Source: Gallionellaceae bacterium UBA5126 (lineage in GTDB: Bacteria > Pseudomonadota > Gammaproteobacteria > Burkholderiales > Gallionellaceae). Taken from it: a DNA stretch of 14,777 nt. This document shows positions 6,316-14,755 of this stretch, piece by piece. The notes under the pieces were generated by a model. The model searched no databases. It saw nothing but the letters and a program-made list of their open reading frames with translations, and was not told the DNA's origin. Where the stretch lies: positions 3,510 to 18,286 of the forward strand of contig DHYQ01000087.1 in the NCBI GenBank assembly GCA_002414205.1, in the 5' to 3' direction. The first letter of the stretch is position 1, and every line of letters begins with the position of its first letter. Made by a program: the position numbers and the translations under genes.

Positions 6316-7836
6316 TCACAAACCCTGCGGGGCCGCATCGGCTCCGTACTCATCACATGAGGTTGGTTCGTAGTAGCGAAATTGATTGCGTCCGGATTTT
6401 TTGGCTTGATACATGGCGGTGTCCGCCCACTTGATCATATCTTCGGTACGGACATCCTGACCGAGGAACACCACGACACCGATACTTGCCGCTGAATGAT
6501 GTTCGACGATGGTCTCAACCTGACTATCGTGCTGCATTTTCAGCGTGTACGGTTCGGATAAAATTCGGCGGATTTTGTCGGCGACCTGACCGGCCAGCGC
6601 AATCGACTTGGCATAATCCTGATCCAACTGACTGAGCAACACGACAAACTCATCGCCCCCAAAACGGGCCACCGTATCCACCTCACGCACGCAACCGCTC
6701 AGGCGACGCGCCGCTTCGATCAGCAGCAAATCCCCCGCACCATGCCCATGCGTATCGTTGAGCGATTTGAAGTTATCCAAATCCAGAAACAAGATTGCGC
6801 CATACAGACCACTGCGCTTACTGAGCGCCATGGCTTGTGCGATGCGCTCCTCCAGCAAGCGGCGATTGGCCAGATTGGTCAAGGTGTCGTAGCGCGCCAG
6901 CTTATTAATTTCCGCCAGCGCACGGCTTAAATGCTCTTTTTCCTCAATCAAAGACTGCTCGACCTCGCGCCGCGCCTGGTTATCTTCGGCGGCAATGCGC
7001 ATCTGAATCACATGCAACATCACATAAGCGCTCAACTTGCCCGCATGCGCCATCATGGTGAATTTTTCGTGCGGCGAGTTGGAATACAACATGCACAAAT
7101 CGGACAGAAACAGCAACACGCCCATCAGTGCCAGACCTTCAAACAAGCGATGCTCATGCCGCTGCCGCCAATACAGCACAATAACGACAACCCAAAGCAG
7201 CAACAGCGGCACCTGGGTTGGGCGCTGAATCCCCAACAGCCCCGTGTCCATATAATTCGGCAAGCGAAATGACAGTGCAAACAAAACCAGCGTCAGCAGC
7301 AACATGCCCACTGCAAATGCGATCGGGGAAAGTGTCGATTGACGCCGCATCAGCCCATAGACCCAGGCCATGGACAGCGGCAACACGTAGGTGGAAGGCG
7401 GCCAGGTGGTCGGTCGCAAGGTGCCGGAATACTGCCCGATCCAAGCAAACCAACCGCTCCATTCAATGCCAATCAAGGCATGCAGTAATTCTGTTCCAGC
7501 AGCAAAACTGAAGCCTATCACCAAGTAACTTCTGACATTCGGCTGAATCGCATGCTGCTCGCCCAGCAGAAACACCGCCAACAGCAGCGACAAGATCGCA
7601 TTGCTGGTGTCCAGCCCAAGATGCAAGTAAGGAAATTTTTCGGCACCTGTGCCTGACAGGCTGAAGAGCACAACTGCGTACAAGCCCACAAACAACAAAA
7701 AGGCATACAGGTACTTGGGGCGCAGCTTAGAAACAGCTTCCAATATCGGCTCCATGACAGGCGGCGGGGAATGGTTTGTGCCCAATGGCAACGAAACCGG
7801 CGCGGGATTGTCAGTTTCCAGCGAATGTTCTGTCAA
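6316..7836 (-). CDS. Membrane-anchored GGDEF diguanylate cyclase
   Basis: 506 residues from a TTG start. Seven to eight hydrophobic segments (about 42-60, 76-94, 103-122, 148-162, 170-189, 208-223, 233-250, possibly 262-279) form a MASE-like membrane sensor. Next comes a short helical, probably coiled linker (about 283-315), then a complete GGDEF domain. The domain has DTLTNLANRR (317-326), the active-site GGDEF at 393-397, and an intact inhibitory RxxD site at 384-387 (REVD), five residues before the GG. It should make cyclic di-GMP from GTP and be product-inhibited; no EAL domain is present. The start is uncertain: TTG 7836 has only a weak AGG upstream, and ATG 7755 (residue 28) just before the first membrane segment is a good alternative. 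It lies 131 bp upstream of the peptidase-channel genes on the same strand. I see no clear terminator between, but the TATAAT at 6224-6219 suggests a separate promoter. Confidence 0.93.
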   Translation of the reverse strand: MTEHSLETDNPAPVSLPLGTNHSPPPVMEPILEAVSKLRPKYLYAFLLFVGLYAVVLFSLSGTGAEKFPYLHLGLDTSNAILSLLLAVFLLGEQHAIQPNVRSYLVIGFSFAAGTELLHALIGIEWSGWFAWIGQYSGTLRPTTWPPSTYVLPLSMAWVYGLMRRQSTLSPIAFAVGMLLLTLVLFALSFRLPNYMDTGLLGIQRPTQVPLLLLWVVVIVLYWRQRHEHRLFEGLALMGVLLFLSDLCMLYSNSPHEKFTMMAHAGKLSAYVMLHVIQMRIAAEDNQARREVEQSLIEEKEHLSRALAEINKLARYDTLTNLANRRLLEERIAQAMALSKRSGLYGAILFLDLDNFKSLNDTHGHGAGDLLLIEAARRLSGCVREVDTVARFGGDEFVVLLSQLDQDYAKSIALAGQVADKIRRILSEPYTLKMQHDSQVETIVEHHSAASIGVVVFLGQDVRTEDMIKWADTAMYQAKKSGRNQFRYYEPTSCDEYGADAAPQGL

Positions 7837-8014
7837 GTCATTACTGCCTATGCGGGATGATCGTGTTTGGATTCCCGTCTAAAAGGTCGCCAGACCGTGC
7901 GCAGCACCCCATTTTCTCCGCGCTGGGCAAGCGTGCTAACATGCCGCCCCCTTAAATCAATGGCCGACCGGGGGCTGTCATAGAGACCTTCCCGGCAACG
8001 CCCTGCCCCGAAAA
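7837..8014. other. Divergent intergenic region between the cyclase gene and thyA
   Basis: This 178-bp gap must hold the promoters of both flanking transcripts. I find no consensus promoter. The best plus-strand candidate is TTCTCC-17-TAACAT (about 7914-7942), and its -35 is poor. A small hairpin GGTC-GCCA-GACC lies near 7884-7896. No open frame with recognisable content was found. Confidence 0.4.
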
Positions 8015-8827
8015 ATGCAAACTTATCTTGACCTGATGCGGCACGTGCTCCAGCACGGCGCGCAAAAAGACGACCGCACCGGCACCGGCACAGTGAGCGT
8101 ATTTGGCTACCAAATGCGTTTCAATCTGGCGGACGGTTTCCCGCTCGTCACCACCAAAAAATGCCACCTGAAATCCATCCTCCACGAGCTGCTGTGGTTC
8201 CTGCAGGGCGACACCAACATCCGCTATTTGAAGGAAAACGGCGTGTCGATTTGGGACGAATGGGCCGATGCCGACGGCAACCTGGGCCCGGTGTATGGCA
8301 AGCAATGGCGCGACTGGGTGGCCCCGGATGGCGCGCACATCGACCAAATCCGCGAAGTTATTCAACAACTTAAAACCAACCCCGATTCGCGCCGCCTGAT
8401 TGTTTCCGCCTGGAACGTGGGCGAATTGCCGCAAATGGCGCTCGCGCCCTGCCACGCCTTTTTCCAGTTTTACACCTCGCCGCCGGATGCCCACGGGCGG
8501 CGCAAACTGTCCTGCCAGTTGTACCAACGCAGCGCGGATATTTTCCTCGGCGTGCCGTTCAACATCGCCTCGTATGCCTTGCTGACGCTGATGGTGGCAC
8601 AAGTGTGTGACATGGATGCGGGCGAATTCGTGCACACCCTGGGCGATGCGCACCTGTATGTGAACCATCTGGAACAAGCCAACTTGCAACTGTCGCGCAG
8701 CCCGCGTGCCTTGCCGGTGATGCGCATCAACCCGGCAGTGCAGGATATTTTCTCCTTCCAATACAGCGACTTCACACTGGAAGGCTACGATCCGCATCCC
8801 GGCATTAAAGCGGCGGTGGCGGTATGA
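8015..8827 (+). CDS. thyA: Thymidylate synthase ThyA
   Basis: 270 residues; the E. coli enzyme has 264. It methylates dUMP to dTMP with 5,10-methylene-tetrahydrofolate, releasing dihydrofolate. Visible catalytic features are Arg21 in DDRTGTG, nucleophile Cys146 in [10 protein letters not shown], Arg126/127 (SRRL), QRSAD (171-175), and [10 protein letters not shown] (179-188). The N-terminus (MQTYLDLM) aligns with the E. coli start, so ATG 8015 is preferred although no good Shine-Dalgarno precedes it. The extra length is mostly a short insertion at [10 protein letters not shown] (154-163), between the catalytic-cysteine strand and LSCQLYQRS, where E. coli has a tighter turn. The gene overlaps folA by ATGA, which couples dTMP synthesis to recycling of its dihydrofolate product. 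Confidence 0.98.
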   Translation: MQTYLDLMRHVLQHGAQKDDRTGTGTVSVFGYQMRFNLADGFPLVTTKKCHLKSILHELLWFLQGDTNIRYLKENGVSIWDEWADADGNLGPVYGKQWRDWVAPDGAHIDQIREVIQQLKTNPDSRRLIVSAWNVGELPQMALAPCHAFFQFYTSPPDAHGRRKLSCQLYQRSADIFLGVPFNIASYALLTLMVAQVCDMDAGEFVHTLGDAHLYVNHLEQANLQLSRSPRALPVMRINPAVQDIFSFQYSDFTLEGYDPHPGIKAAVAV

Positions 8828-9312
8828 CGCGCATCAACCTGATTGCTGCGCTGGCGCAAAACCGCACGATTGGCGTGAACAACACCCTGCCTTGGCGCAT
8901 CCCCGCCGATTTGCAACACTTCAAACGCCTGACCTTGGGGCACCACATTTTGATGGGGCGCAAAACCTTCGACTCGATTGGTCGCCCGCTGCCACAACGC
9001 ACCACGGTGGTGATTACCCGCAACCCGGATTTGCAGCTTGACGGCTGTGTGATGGCGAATTCGCTGGAAGCCGCGATTGCCGCCTGTGCGCAAGAGGAAG
9101 CGGTTTTTATCGTCGGCGGCGCAGAGATTTACGCACAAGCCTTACCGCTGGCCGACACGCTGTTTCTGACCGAAGTGCAGCAGGTCGTCGAAGGCGATGC
9201 GTTTTTTCCTGAATTCAGCCGGGAAGCGTGGCGGGAAGTGTCGCGGGAAGTATTGCAGCAAGACAGCCCGCAGGTGTTGGAGTATCACTTTGTTTGTTAT
9301 CGCCGCATTTGA
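8824..9312 (+). CDS. folA: Dihydrofolate reductase FolA
   Basis: 162 residues, typical of chromosomal type I DHFR. It reduces dihydrofolate to tetrahydrofolate with NADPH. Visible are [12 protein letters not shown] (6-17), LPWRIPADL with the substrate-binding Asp29, the NADPH-binding [13 protein letters not shown] (45-57) and FIVGGAEIY (95-103). A glutamine follows GRPLP where a glycine is usual; this is a mild variation. Its ATG overlaps the thyA stop codon (ATGA). The next gene begins 12 bp after its stop, so all three are probably one transcript. Confidence 0.97.
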   Translation: MTRINLIAALAQNRTIGVNNTLPWRIPADLQHFKRLTLGHHILMGRKTFDSIGRPLPQRTTVVITRNPDLQLDGCVMANSLEAAIAACAQEEAVFIVGGAEIYAQALPLADTLFLTEVQQVVEGDAFFPEFSREAWREVSREVLQQDSPQVLEYHFVCYRRI

Positions 9313-9324
9313 TACGTCAGTCAT

Positions 9325-9897
9325 ATGAATGCCGAACAAGAGGCGCTGGGAGCGCTATTGCCAAAACGACTCAACGGTAACGAGTCTTTCCACGATGGCG
9401 CAATCCAGACCACGTATTCGGTAAATTCATTCTGGAGTTGGGCTTACTCATCCTTGGCTGCAAATAACCTGCGCGGTCATTTGGCCGAATACATTGTGGC
9501 ATCAGCACTTGGTGTCGCCGACGATAGCCAACGCATTGAGTGGGATGATTACGACCTTATGGCATTCGGACTAAAAATCGAGGTCAAATCGGCTGCCTAT
9601 TTGCAACAGTGGAATCAAGATCGTCTCTCTTCAATCATATTCAACATTGCGCCCTCATACCGAGAGGAAAAACCGAGGCGGATTGCTGACGTTTATGTTT
9701 TTTGCGTATTAACACCAAAAGACAAGCGTGAACTTGACCCGCTAAATTTGGCGCAATGGGATTTTTATGTATTGCCCACGAGAATTTTGGAAACGCTGGG
9801 GCCTCAAAAAACGATCACCCTAAGCGCACTGCGGGAGCTGAAGCCCCATGAGTGTCACCATGTGGAACTCAAAGAGACCATACAAAACAGCAAGTAG
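9325..9897 (+). CDS. PD-(D/E)XK nuclease-like protein, function unknown
   Basis: 190 residues. Near the middle is a possible PD-(D/E)XK active site: Glu55 in RGHLAEY, Asp77 in WDDYDLM, and Glu86-Val-Lys88 in LKIEVKSAAYLQ, followed by a strand-like ADVYVFCVL (121-129). This order (helix Glu, strand Asp, ExK strand) is that of restriction-endonuclease-like folds. I recall similar uncharacterised proteins in many bacteria, with no function I can name. No methylase, helicase or antitoxin lies beside it. Its codons are visibly more AT-ending than those of thyA and folA, suggesting a later arrival behind the pair. No clear Shine-Dalgarno precedes ATG 9325. It is followed at once by a palindromic repeat. 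A role in DNA cleavage is only inferred from the motif. Confidence 0.75.
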   Translation: MNAEQEALGALLPKRLNGNESFHDGAIQTTYSVNSFWSWAYSSLAANNLRGHLAEYIVASALGVADDSQRIEWDDYDLMAFGLKIEVKSAAYLQQWNQDRLSSIIFNIAPSYREEKPRRIADVYVFCVLTPKDKRELDPLNLAQWDFYVLPTRILETLGPQKTITLSALRELKPHECHHVELKETIQNSK

Positions 9898-9898
9898 C

Positions 9899-9965
9899 CC
9901 GTCATGCAGCGCAGCGGAATGCCGGGACGTGGAGAGTGTCCGGTATTTCGCTACGCCACATACGG
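9899..9965. repeat. Palindromic REP-like element
   Basis: The arms CCGTCATGCAGCG...GGAATGCCGG (9899-9925) and CCGGTATTTCGC...ATACGG (9940-9965) are near-perfect inverted repeats. Aligned as reverse complements, they differ by one single-base bulge and a handful of C/T or G/A transitions, most of which become G-U pairs on one strand or the other. The loop is about 14 nt. The GCG(C/T)AGCG core resembles small dispersed palindromic repeats common in proteobacterial intergenic regions. It starts two bases after the nuclease-like stop codon and could end or protect that transcript, but it lacks the U-tract of an intrinsic terminator. Confidence 0.7.
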
Positions 9966-10161
9966 ACTTCGGCAACGTGCCTACCCCGCCAATGCGTCCC
10001 ACTGCCTCTGCTCCAACGGCACCATGCCGTGTTGCGCCCAGTCCCGTACAAACGTCATTTCCGCGCAGGATAACAACACACCTGGCAAGTGGGCCGGGCG
10101 TTGCATCTTGCGTTATGCAGGCTTGTGGTATTGTCGCGGGACATTTTTCACGGAGAACAAC
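9966..10161. other. Non-coding region before rsuA
   Basis: No credible gene here. Visible items are a short hairpin ACGGCA-CCA-TGCCGT at 10016-10030 and, at 10053-10069, CGTCATTTCCGCGCAGG. The latter resembles one half of a dispersed proteobacterial repeat (GTCATTCCCGCGCAGGCGGG type). Together with the palindrome just upstream this looks like a site where small repeats have accumulated. Confidence 0.45.
10126..10134 (+). promoter_or_regulatory. Candidate extended -10 promoter of rsuA
   Basis: TGGTATTGT is an extended -10 (TGn plus TATTGT), 27 nt before the rsuA ATG. TTGCGT lies upstream with a short 15-bp spacer, so the -35 is doubtful. Confidence 0.35.
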
Positions 10162-10881
10162 ATGAGCAAAGCAGTACCGTTGGAACGTATTTTGCAGTCG
10201 CAGGGCTTCGGCTCACGCCGCTGGTGCAGCGAATTGATCGCCGCTGGCGATGTGTCGGTCAACGGGCAGACGGTGACGGACACCCGCGCCAGTTTTGTGG
10301 CGGAAGGTTTGCAGTTTACCGTGTATGGCGAGGACTGGCTGTACCGCGAGCGGGTGTATCTGGCGCTGCACAAGCCCGCCGATTTCGAGTGTTCGCGTAA
10401 ACCCAGCCATCATCCCGGCGTGCTGACCCTGTTGCCGGAGCCGCTGCGCTTGCGGGATGTGCAACCGGTGGGGCGACTGGATCACGACACCACCGGCCTG
10501 TTGCTGCTGTCGGACGACGGACAATTCATCCACACCCAGTCCTCGCCCAAGCACCATGTGCCGAAGGTTTATCACGCCACCACTGCCGAGGCGGTGACGC
10601 CCGCACTGGTGGCGCATTTGCTGGCCGGGGTGAAATTGCATGACGAACCCGCGCCCATCGCGGCGTTGCGCTGTGTGCCGCTGGACGATCATCGACTGGA
10701 AATTGTGCTGGAGCAGGGCAAATACCACCAAGTCAAACGCATGCTGGCGGCGGCGGGCAATCATTGCGCCGCGCTGTGCCGGGTGCAAATCGGCGGTCTG
10801 ACGCTGGAAGCGCTGGGGCTGGCGGCGGGCGAGTGGTGCTATTTGTCGGACGCGCAACGCGCCCTGCTACGCCCCGACTGA
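10162..10881 (+). CDS. rsuA: 16S rRNA pseudouridine(516) synthase RsuA-type
   Basis: 239 residues from ATG 10162, chosen because GGAG lies 6 nt upstream and the S4 RNA-binding domain (about 5-60) starts at once; the frame stays open back to 9904 but that part has no family similarity. The catalytic domain (about 65-230) has HKPADFECS, the signature GRLDHDTTGLLLLSDDG with catalytic Asp107, SPKHHVPKVY (128-137) and GKYHQVKRMLAAAGN (186-200). SPKHH..K.Y and the VKRM..A.GNH block match RsuA better than RluB/RluE/RluF from memory, so position 516 of 16S rRNA is the likely target. Its last 15 bp overlap the 3' end of the convergent flavoprotein gene. Confidence 0.9.
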   Translation: MSKAVPLERILQSQGFGSRRWCSELIAAGDVSVNGQTVTDTRASFVAEGLQFTVYGEDWLYRERVYLALHKPADFECSRKPSHHPGVLTLLPEPLRLRDVQPVGRLDHDTTGLLLLSDDGQFIHTQSSPKHHVPKVYHATTAEAVTPALVAHLLAGVKLHDEPAPIAALRCVPLDDHRLEIVLEQGKYHQVKRMLAAAGNHCAALCRVQIGGLTLEALGLAAGEWCYLSDAQRALLRPD

Positions 10882-11511
10882 ATGCGCCAATCGCCAGACA
10901 TCGCGCTGCCATAACACATCCAACCCGTCGCTGTCCCAGCCCACTGCCTGCACCGCCCCGTCAGCACCCACGCCGTGCTGCTGTTGCAGCCGTGCACGTA
11001 GTTCCGACAGGCGGGTATTCCACGCGGCCAGTTGCGCCGCTTCCTGGGCGGCTTGTTCGGCAGCATCCACCACGGCGTAATTCGCCATCTGCACCCAATG
11101 AATGCGCCCAAAGCCGCCGATGTAGCGGATGGCCTGCGGCGTGATGCGGTAGAACTGGAAGTCGTGCATCTGGAAATACTGCTCGGCCTCCGGGAAAAAG
11201 CGCAGATAGCGTTCGCCCGCCTGCGCCTTATCCGCTTGCAACTCGGCTAGTCCCAACAATGTCACACGGCCTTGCGCCTGAATGTGCGGGTCGCGCTGGT
11301 TGTGGCAAATCAGGCTGACGCGCCCGTCGGCCTGAATGTTTTTGGTGTGCTCGGCCAAGGTGCTAATCAGAATCAGCAGGCTGCCGTCGTGTTGCACCAA
11401 ATACGGCGTAATGGAGCCAAAGGGAAAACCGTCGAACTTTTTCGACAGCGTGGACAGCACACCGTAGCGGTGGGCGCGCAGCAGGGCGCGGGCTTCTTGC
11501 GCGTTGTTCAT
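10867..11511 (-). CDS. HugZ/HutZ-like FMN-binding split-barrel (PNPOx-family) protein
   Basis: 214 residues, cytoplasmic. The split-barrel part has YGVLSTLSKKFDGFPFGS (16-33), HTKNIQADGRVSL (55-67) and the FYRI..RYIGGFGRIHWV region (120-139), which is characteristic of the heme-utilisation HugZ/HutZ branch. The C-terminal part (about 145-214) ends with WDSDGLDVLWQRDVWRLAH, like the C-terminal domain (DUF2470-type) of that branch. Known relatives bind heme and some degrade it; others in the superfamily bind only flavin. No heme transporter is nearby, so heme degradation is a possibility, not a finding. The gene starts one base after the wrbA stop codon (TGA-C-ATG), so translation is likely coupled. 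It overlaps rsuA at the 3' end by 15 bp. Confidence 0.85.
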   Translation of the reverse strand: MNNAQEARALLRAHRYGVLSTLSKKFDGFPFGSITPYLVQHDGSLLILISTLAEHTKNIQADGRVSLICHNQRDPHIQAQGRVTLLGLAELQADKAQAGERYLRFFPEAEQYFQMHDFQFYRITPQAIRYIGGFGRIHWVQMANYAVVDAAEQAAQEAAQLAAWNTRLSELRARLQQQHGVGADGAVQAVGWDSDGLDVLWQRDVWRLAHSVGA

Positions 11512-11512
11512 G

Positions 11513-12156
<644 letters not shown>

Positions 12157-12166
12157 GGGGATTTTT

Positions 12167-13426
12167 ATGATGACGAACACACTGGCCCAACACGGGCCGA
12201 ATCTGAAAGCATTGGCCAGGCTGATTTGGCTGCGTTTCACGGAAGATCGCTGCCTGCAAATTGCCGCCAATTTGACCTTTACCACGCTGCTGTCGCTGGT
12301 GCCGCTGATTACCATCGCCCTGACCATGTTCGCGGCGTTTCCGGTGTTTGACGAGTTTTCCAAAAACACCACCGATTTTCTGCAATCCAACATGATGCCG
12401 GTCGGCGCGGCGGCGATCATCAGCAAATACCTGCACCAATTCACCGAAAGCGCCACCAAGCTGACCGCCATGGGGATCGTGTTTCTGGTGCTGACCGCCA
12501 TGAGCATGATGCTGACCATCGACCACGCCTTTAATCTGATCTGGCGCGTGGCGCATCCGCGTTCGCTGGTGAAAAAACTGGTGGTGTATTGGGCGGTGCT
12601 GACCTTGGCTCCACTGCTGGTCGGCGCGAGCTTGTCGCTGACTTCCTGGCTGGTGGGGCTGTCCATGGGCTATGTGCAGCAAATTCCGCTGGTGGGCGTG
12701 GGGGTGCTGAAACTACTGCCGATGCTGTTCACCACGGTGGCCTTTACCCTGTTATTTCAATTAGTGCCCAATCGCTATGTGCCATTTCTGCACGCACTGA
12801 TTGGCGGCTTCGTGGCGGCGGTGCTGTTTGAAAGCATGAATCTGATATTCAGCTCCTATATCAAGCACTTTCCCACCTACACGCTGGTGTATGGCGCGTT
12901 TGCCGCCGTGCCGATTTTTCTGATGTGGATTTATTTGTCCTGGATCACGATTTTGCTGGGGGCCATTATCGCCGCCTCGTTGTCCTACTGGGGTAAGCCG
13001 CCGTCGGAAACCCTGCCACCACTGAAACAACTGTTGGCAGCGCTACAAGTGCTGCAAATGCTGCATGTCCACTTCACACGCGGTATCGAAACCACTTTCC
13101 CGGAAATTTCTGCCCAAATCGGCATCGGCTACGATGCACTGGGCGATGTGCTGGACAAACTGCAAGGGGCGAATCTGATCCGCAAGACCGAACAAATCGG
13201 CTGGGTATTGCTGCATGACTTGCGCGAGGTGCGTGTACCAACCCTGTTCAACCTGTTTGTCCTGCAACAAGAGACCACGACAGACAGTCGGGAAGGGTTG
13301 CAACGCTGGCTGGAAGACTGTGTCGCGGATTGGCAGACGCGCAGCGACATCAGCTTGCACACCCTGCTGGAAAGCCAATCCGCCAGTACCGTGGCCGATG
13401 CGCCGCTGGAAACTACAGCCCCGTGA
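12167..13426 (+). CDS. YihY/BrkB family inner-membrane protein
   Basis: 419 residues. About six membrane segments (roughly 31-58, 98-120, 138-163, 177-200, 207-229, 242-274) with family hallmarks: NLTFTTLLSLVPL (35-47), NLIWRVAHPRS near 123-133, LVPNRYVPFLHALIGG (199-214) and VYGAFAAVPIFLMWIYLSW (241-259). Residues about 280-419 are soluble and look like the winged-helix C-terminal extension found in longer family members. Databases often label these ribonuclease BN, which I recall as an error; their molecular role is unclear. CGGGGA lies before tandem ATGs at 12167 and 12170, and the first is used here. The gene is divergent from wrbA and overlaps the convergent yidB-like gene by 14 bp at its 3' end. 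Confidence 0.92.
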   Translation: MMTNTLAQHGPNLKALARLIWLRFTEDRCLQIAANLTFTTLLSLVPLITIALTMFAAFPVFDEFSKNTTDFLQSNMMPVGAAAIISKYLHQFTESATKLTAMGIVFLVLTAMSMMLTIDHAFNLIWRVAHPRSLVKKLVVYWAVLTLAPLLVGASLSLTSWLVGLSMGYVQQIPLVGVGVLKLLPMLFTTVAFTLLFQLVPNRYVPFLHALIGGFVAAVLFESMNLIFSSYIKHFPTYTLVYGAFAAVPIFLMWIYLSWITILLGAIIAASLSYWGKPPSETLPPLKQLLAALQVLQMLHVHFTRGIETTFPEISAQIGIGYDALGDVLDKLQGANLIRKTEQIGWVLLHDLREVRVPTLFNLFVLQQETTTDSREGLQRWLEDCVADWQTRSDISLHTLLESQSASTVADAPLETTAP

Positions 13427-13814
13427 ACATGGACAAGGCCGCCAAGCCCGCTTGCAAGCCGCCGCTGCCCGGTGTCGGCACCACGCCTTCGGGCGTGAGA
13501 TGATTCACCACCTCCGGCAAGGCTTGCGCCAGACCGCTGGCCACTTCCGCAGGGGACAGATTCAGCTTGCTCGCCAATGCTTGCACCATATCGCCGCCCA
13601 ACACCGCATGCGCCTGCTCCGCCGTGATCGCCAGATTAGCGGCCTGCCCAACCCAGGACGCGGCATGCTCGCCCAAACCCGCAGCGCTGGCCTTGTCCAC
13701 CAGCCCTTGCAAACCGCCGTTGGCCGGATCGGCAACGGCAGCCGTCACCGCCTCCACCAAGGCACCCCCGACCGCAGACCCGACACTACCGATCAACCCA
13801 TCAAACAATCCCAT
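13413..13814 (-). CDS. YidB-like DUF937 protein
   Basis: 133 residues with MGLFDGLIG at the start, glycine/alanine-rich helices, GLVDKASAAGLGEHAASWVG (37-56), the ITAEQAHAVLG block and LSPAEVASGLAQALPEVVNHLTP near the end. This matches the YidB/DUF937 family. Function is not established; the protein is soluble and has no signal peptide. GGGAG lies a few bases before ATG 13814. Its 3' end overlaps yihY. A minus-strand TATGAT (13883-13878) is a possible -10 with no good -35. Confidence 0.88.
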   Translation of the reverse strand: MGLFDGLIGSVGSAVGGALVEAVTAAVADPANGGLQGLVDKASAAGLGEHAASWVGQAANLAITAEQAHAVLGGDMVQALASKLNLSPAEVASGLAQALPEVVNHLTPEGVVPTPGSGGLQAGLAALSMFTGL

Positions 13815-13975
13815 GATTCACTCCCAAAAGAACGTGCCCAGCCAGCCGTGCCCATCACGACCCGCCGCACGCTGCGCATCATACCCGCACTGTCGGCACC
13901 AACAGGTCACACAATTTCTGCAATCGGTGGCCTGATTGCCGTTACAATTTAGCCTCATTCACTCAGGAACCCCCC
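13815..13975. other. Divergent region between the yidB-like gene and modA
   Basis: 161 bp. TACAAT at 13943-13948 is a candidate plus-strand -10 for modA, 27 nt before its ATG; no good -35 is seen. I find no convincing ModE-type operator (paired TATA-containing half-sites) and no Moco riboswitch fold. Confidence 0.35.
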
Positions 13976-14749
13976 ATGCTGCTCACTCGCTTGCTGGCCT
14001 TTTGCGCGGGCATTTTTTTCTGCACTTCCGTCGCACTGGCCGACAAACTCACCATCGCCGCCGCCGCCGATCTGAAATTCGCCTTGGAAGATCTCAGCGC
14101 GACCTTTAAACAAACCCATCCCGCTGCACAGATCGACATCGTGTATGGCTCGTCCGGCAAGTTCAGCACTCAGATTCAACAAGGCGCGCCGTTTGATTTA
14201 TTTTTCTCCGCCGACATTGCCTTGCCGCGCACACTGGCCGCGCAAGGTTTTGCCGCCTCGGCAGTGCAACCTTACGCGCGCGGTCGCCTGGTGCTGTGGA
14301 GCGCCCGCCTGGATGCCCGGCAATTAACATTGCAAAGTTTGGCCGACCCAGCCATCACCCGCATTGCCATCGCCAATCCGCAGCATGCGCCGTATGGCCA
14401 ACGCGCTGAGGAGGCGCTGCGTGCCAGTGGCCTATGGGAAAAAGTCTCCACCAAATTGGTCTACGGCGAGAACATCGCCCAAACTGCGCAGTTTGTGCAA
14501 AGCGGCAACGCACAAGTGGGCATCCTCGCCTTGTCGTTGGCGCTTAGCCCGGCGCTGTCGGCGCAAGGCGGCTACTTCCTGCTCCCCGATAACCTGCATG
14601 CGCCGCTGGAACAAGGCTTCATCCTCACCAAACGCGCCGCTCACAATGCGCTGGCGCACCAATTCGCCGACTACCTGCGTAGTCCGGCGGCCCGCGCCGT
14701 GCTGCACCGCTACGGCTTTAGTTTGCCGGGCGAGCGCGCAGGGAAGTAA
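13976..14749 (+). CDS. modA: Molybdate ABC transporter periplasmic binding protein ModA
   Basis: 257 residues with a signal peptide (about 1-22, ending VALA before DKL). It captures molybdate (or tungstate) in the periplasm and delivers it to ModB/ModC. Visible ligand-loop motifs are AAAADLKFAL (28-37), YGSSGKFSTQI (57-67), GAPFDLFFSAD (70-80), NPQHAPYGQRA (134-144) and YGENIAQT (163-170), in the expected order. AGGA lies 7 nt before ATG 13976. A modB-like start follows 6 bp after the stop, as expected for modABC. Confidence 0.95.
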   Translation: MLLTRLLAFCAGIFFCTSVALADKLTIAAAADLKFALEDLSATFKQTHPAAQIDIVYGSSGKFSTQIQQGAPFDLFFSADIALPRTLAAQGFAASAVQPYARGRLVLWSARLDARQLTLQSLADPAITRIAIANPQHAPYGQRAEEALRASGLWEKVSTKLVYGENIAQTAQFVQSGNAQVGILALSLALSPALSAQGGYFLLPDNLHAPLEQGFILTKRAAHNALAHQFADYLRSPAARAVLHRYGFSLPGERAGK

Positions 14750-14755
14750 CGACGG

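Noticed and set aside
9904..10161. An 86-residue N-terminal extension of RsuA
   Set aside because: The extension runs through the palindromic repeat, shows no domain, and the ATG at 10162 has a good Shine-Dalgarno and starts the S4 domain.
13815..13975. ModE operator or molybdenum-cofactor riboswitch upstream of modA
   Set aside because: No paired TATA-type half-sites and no conserved riboswitch stems can be recognised in the 161 bp.
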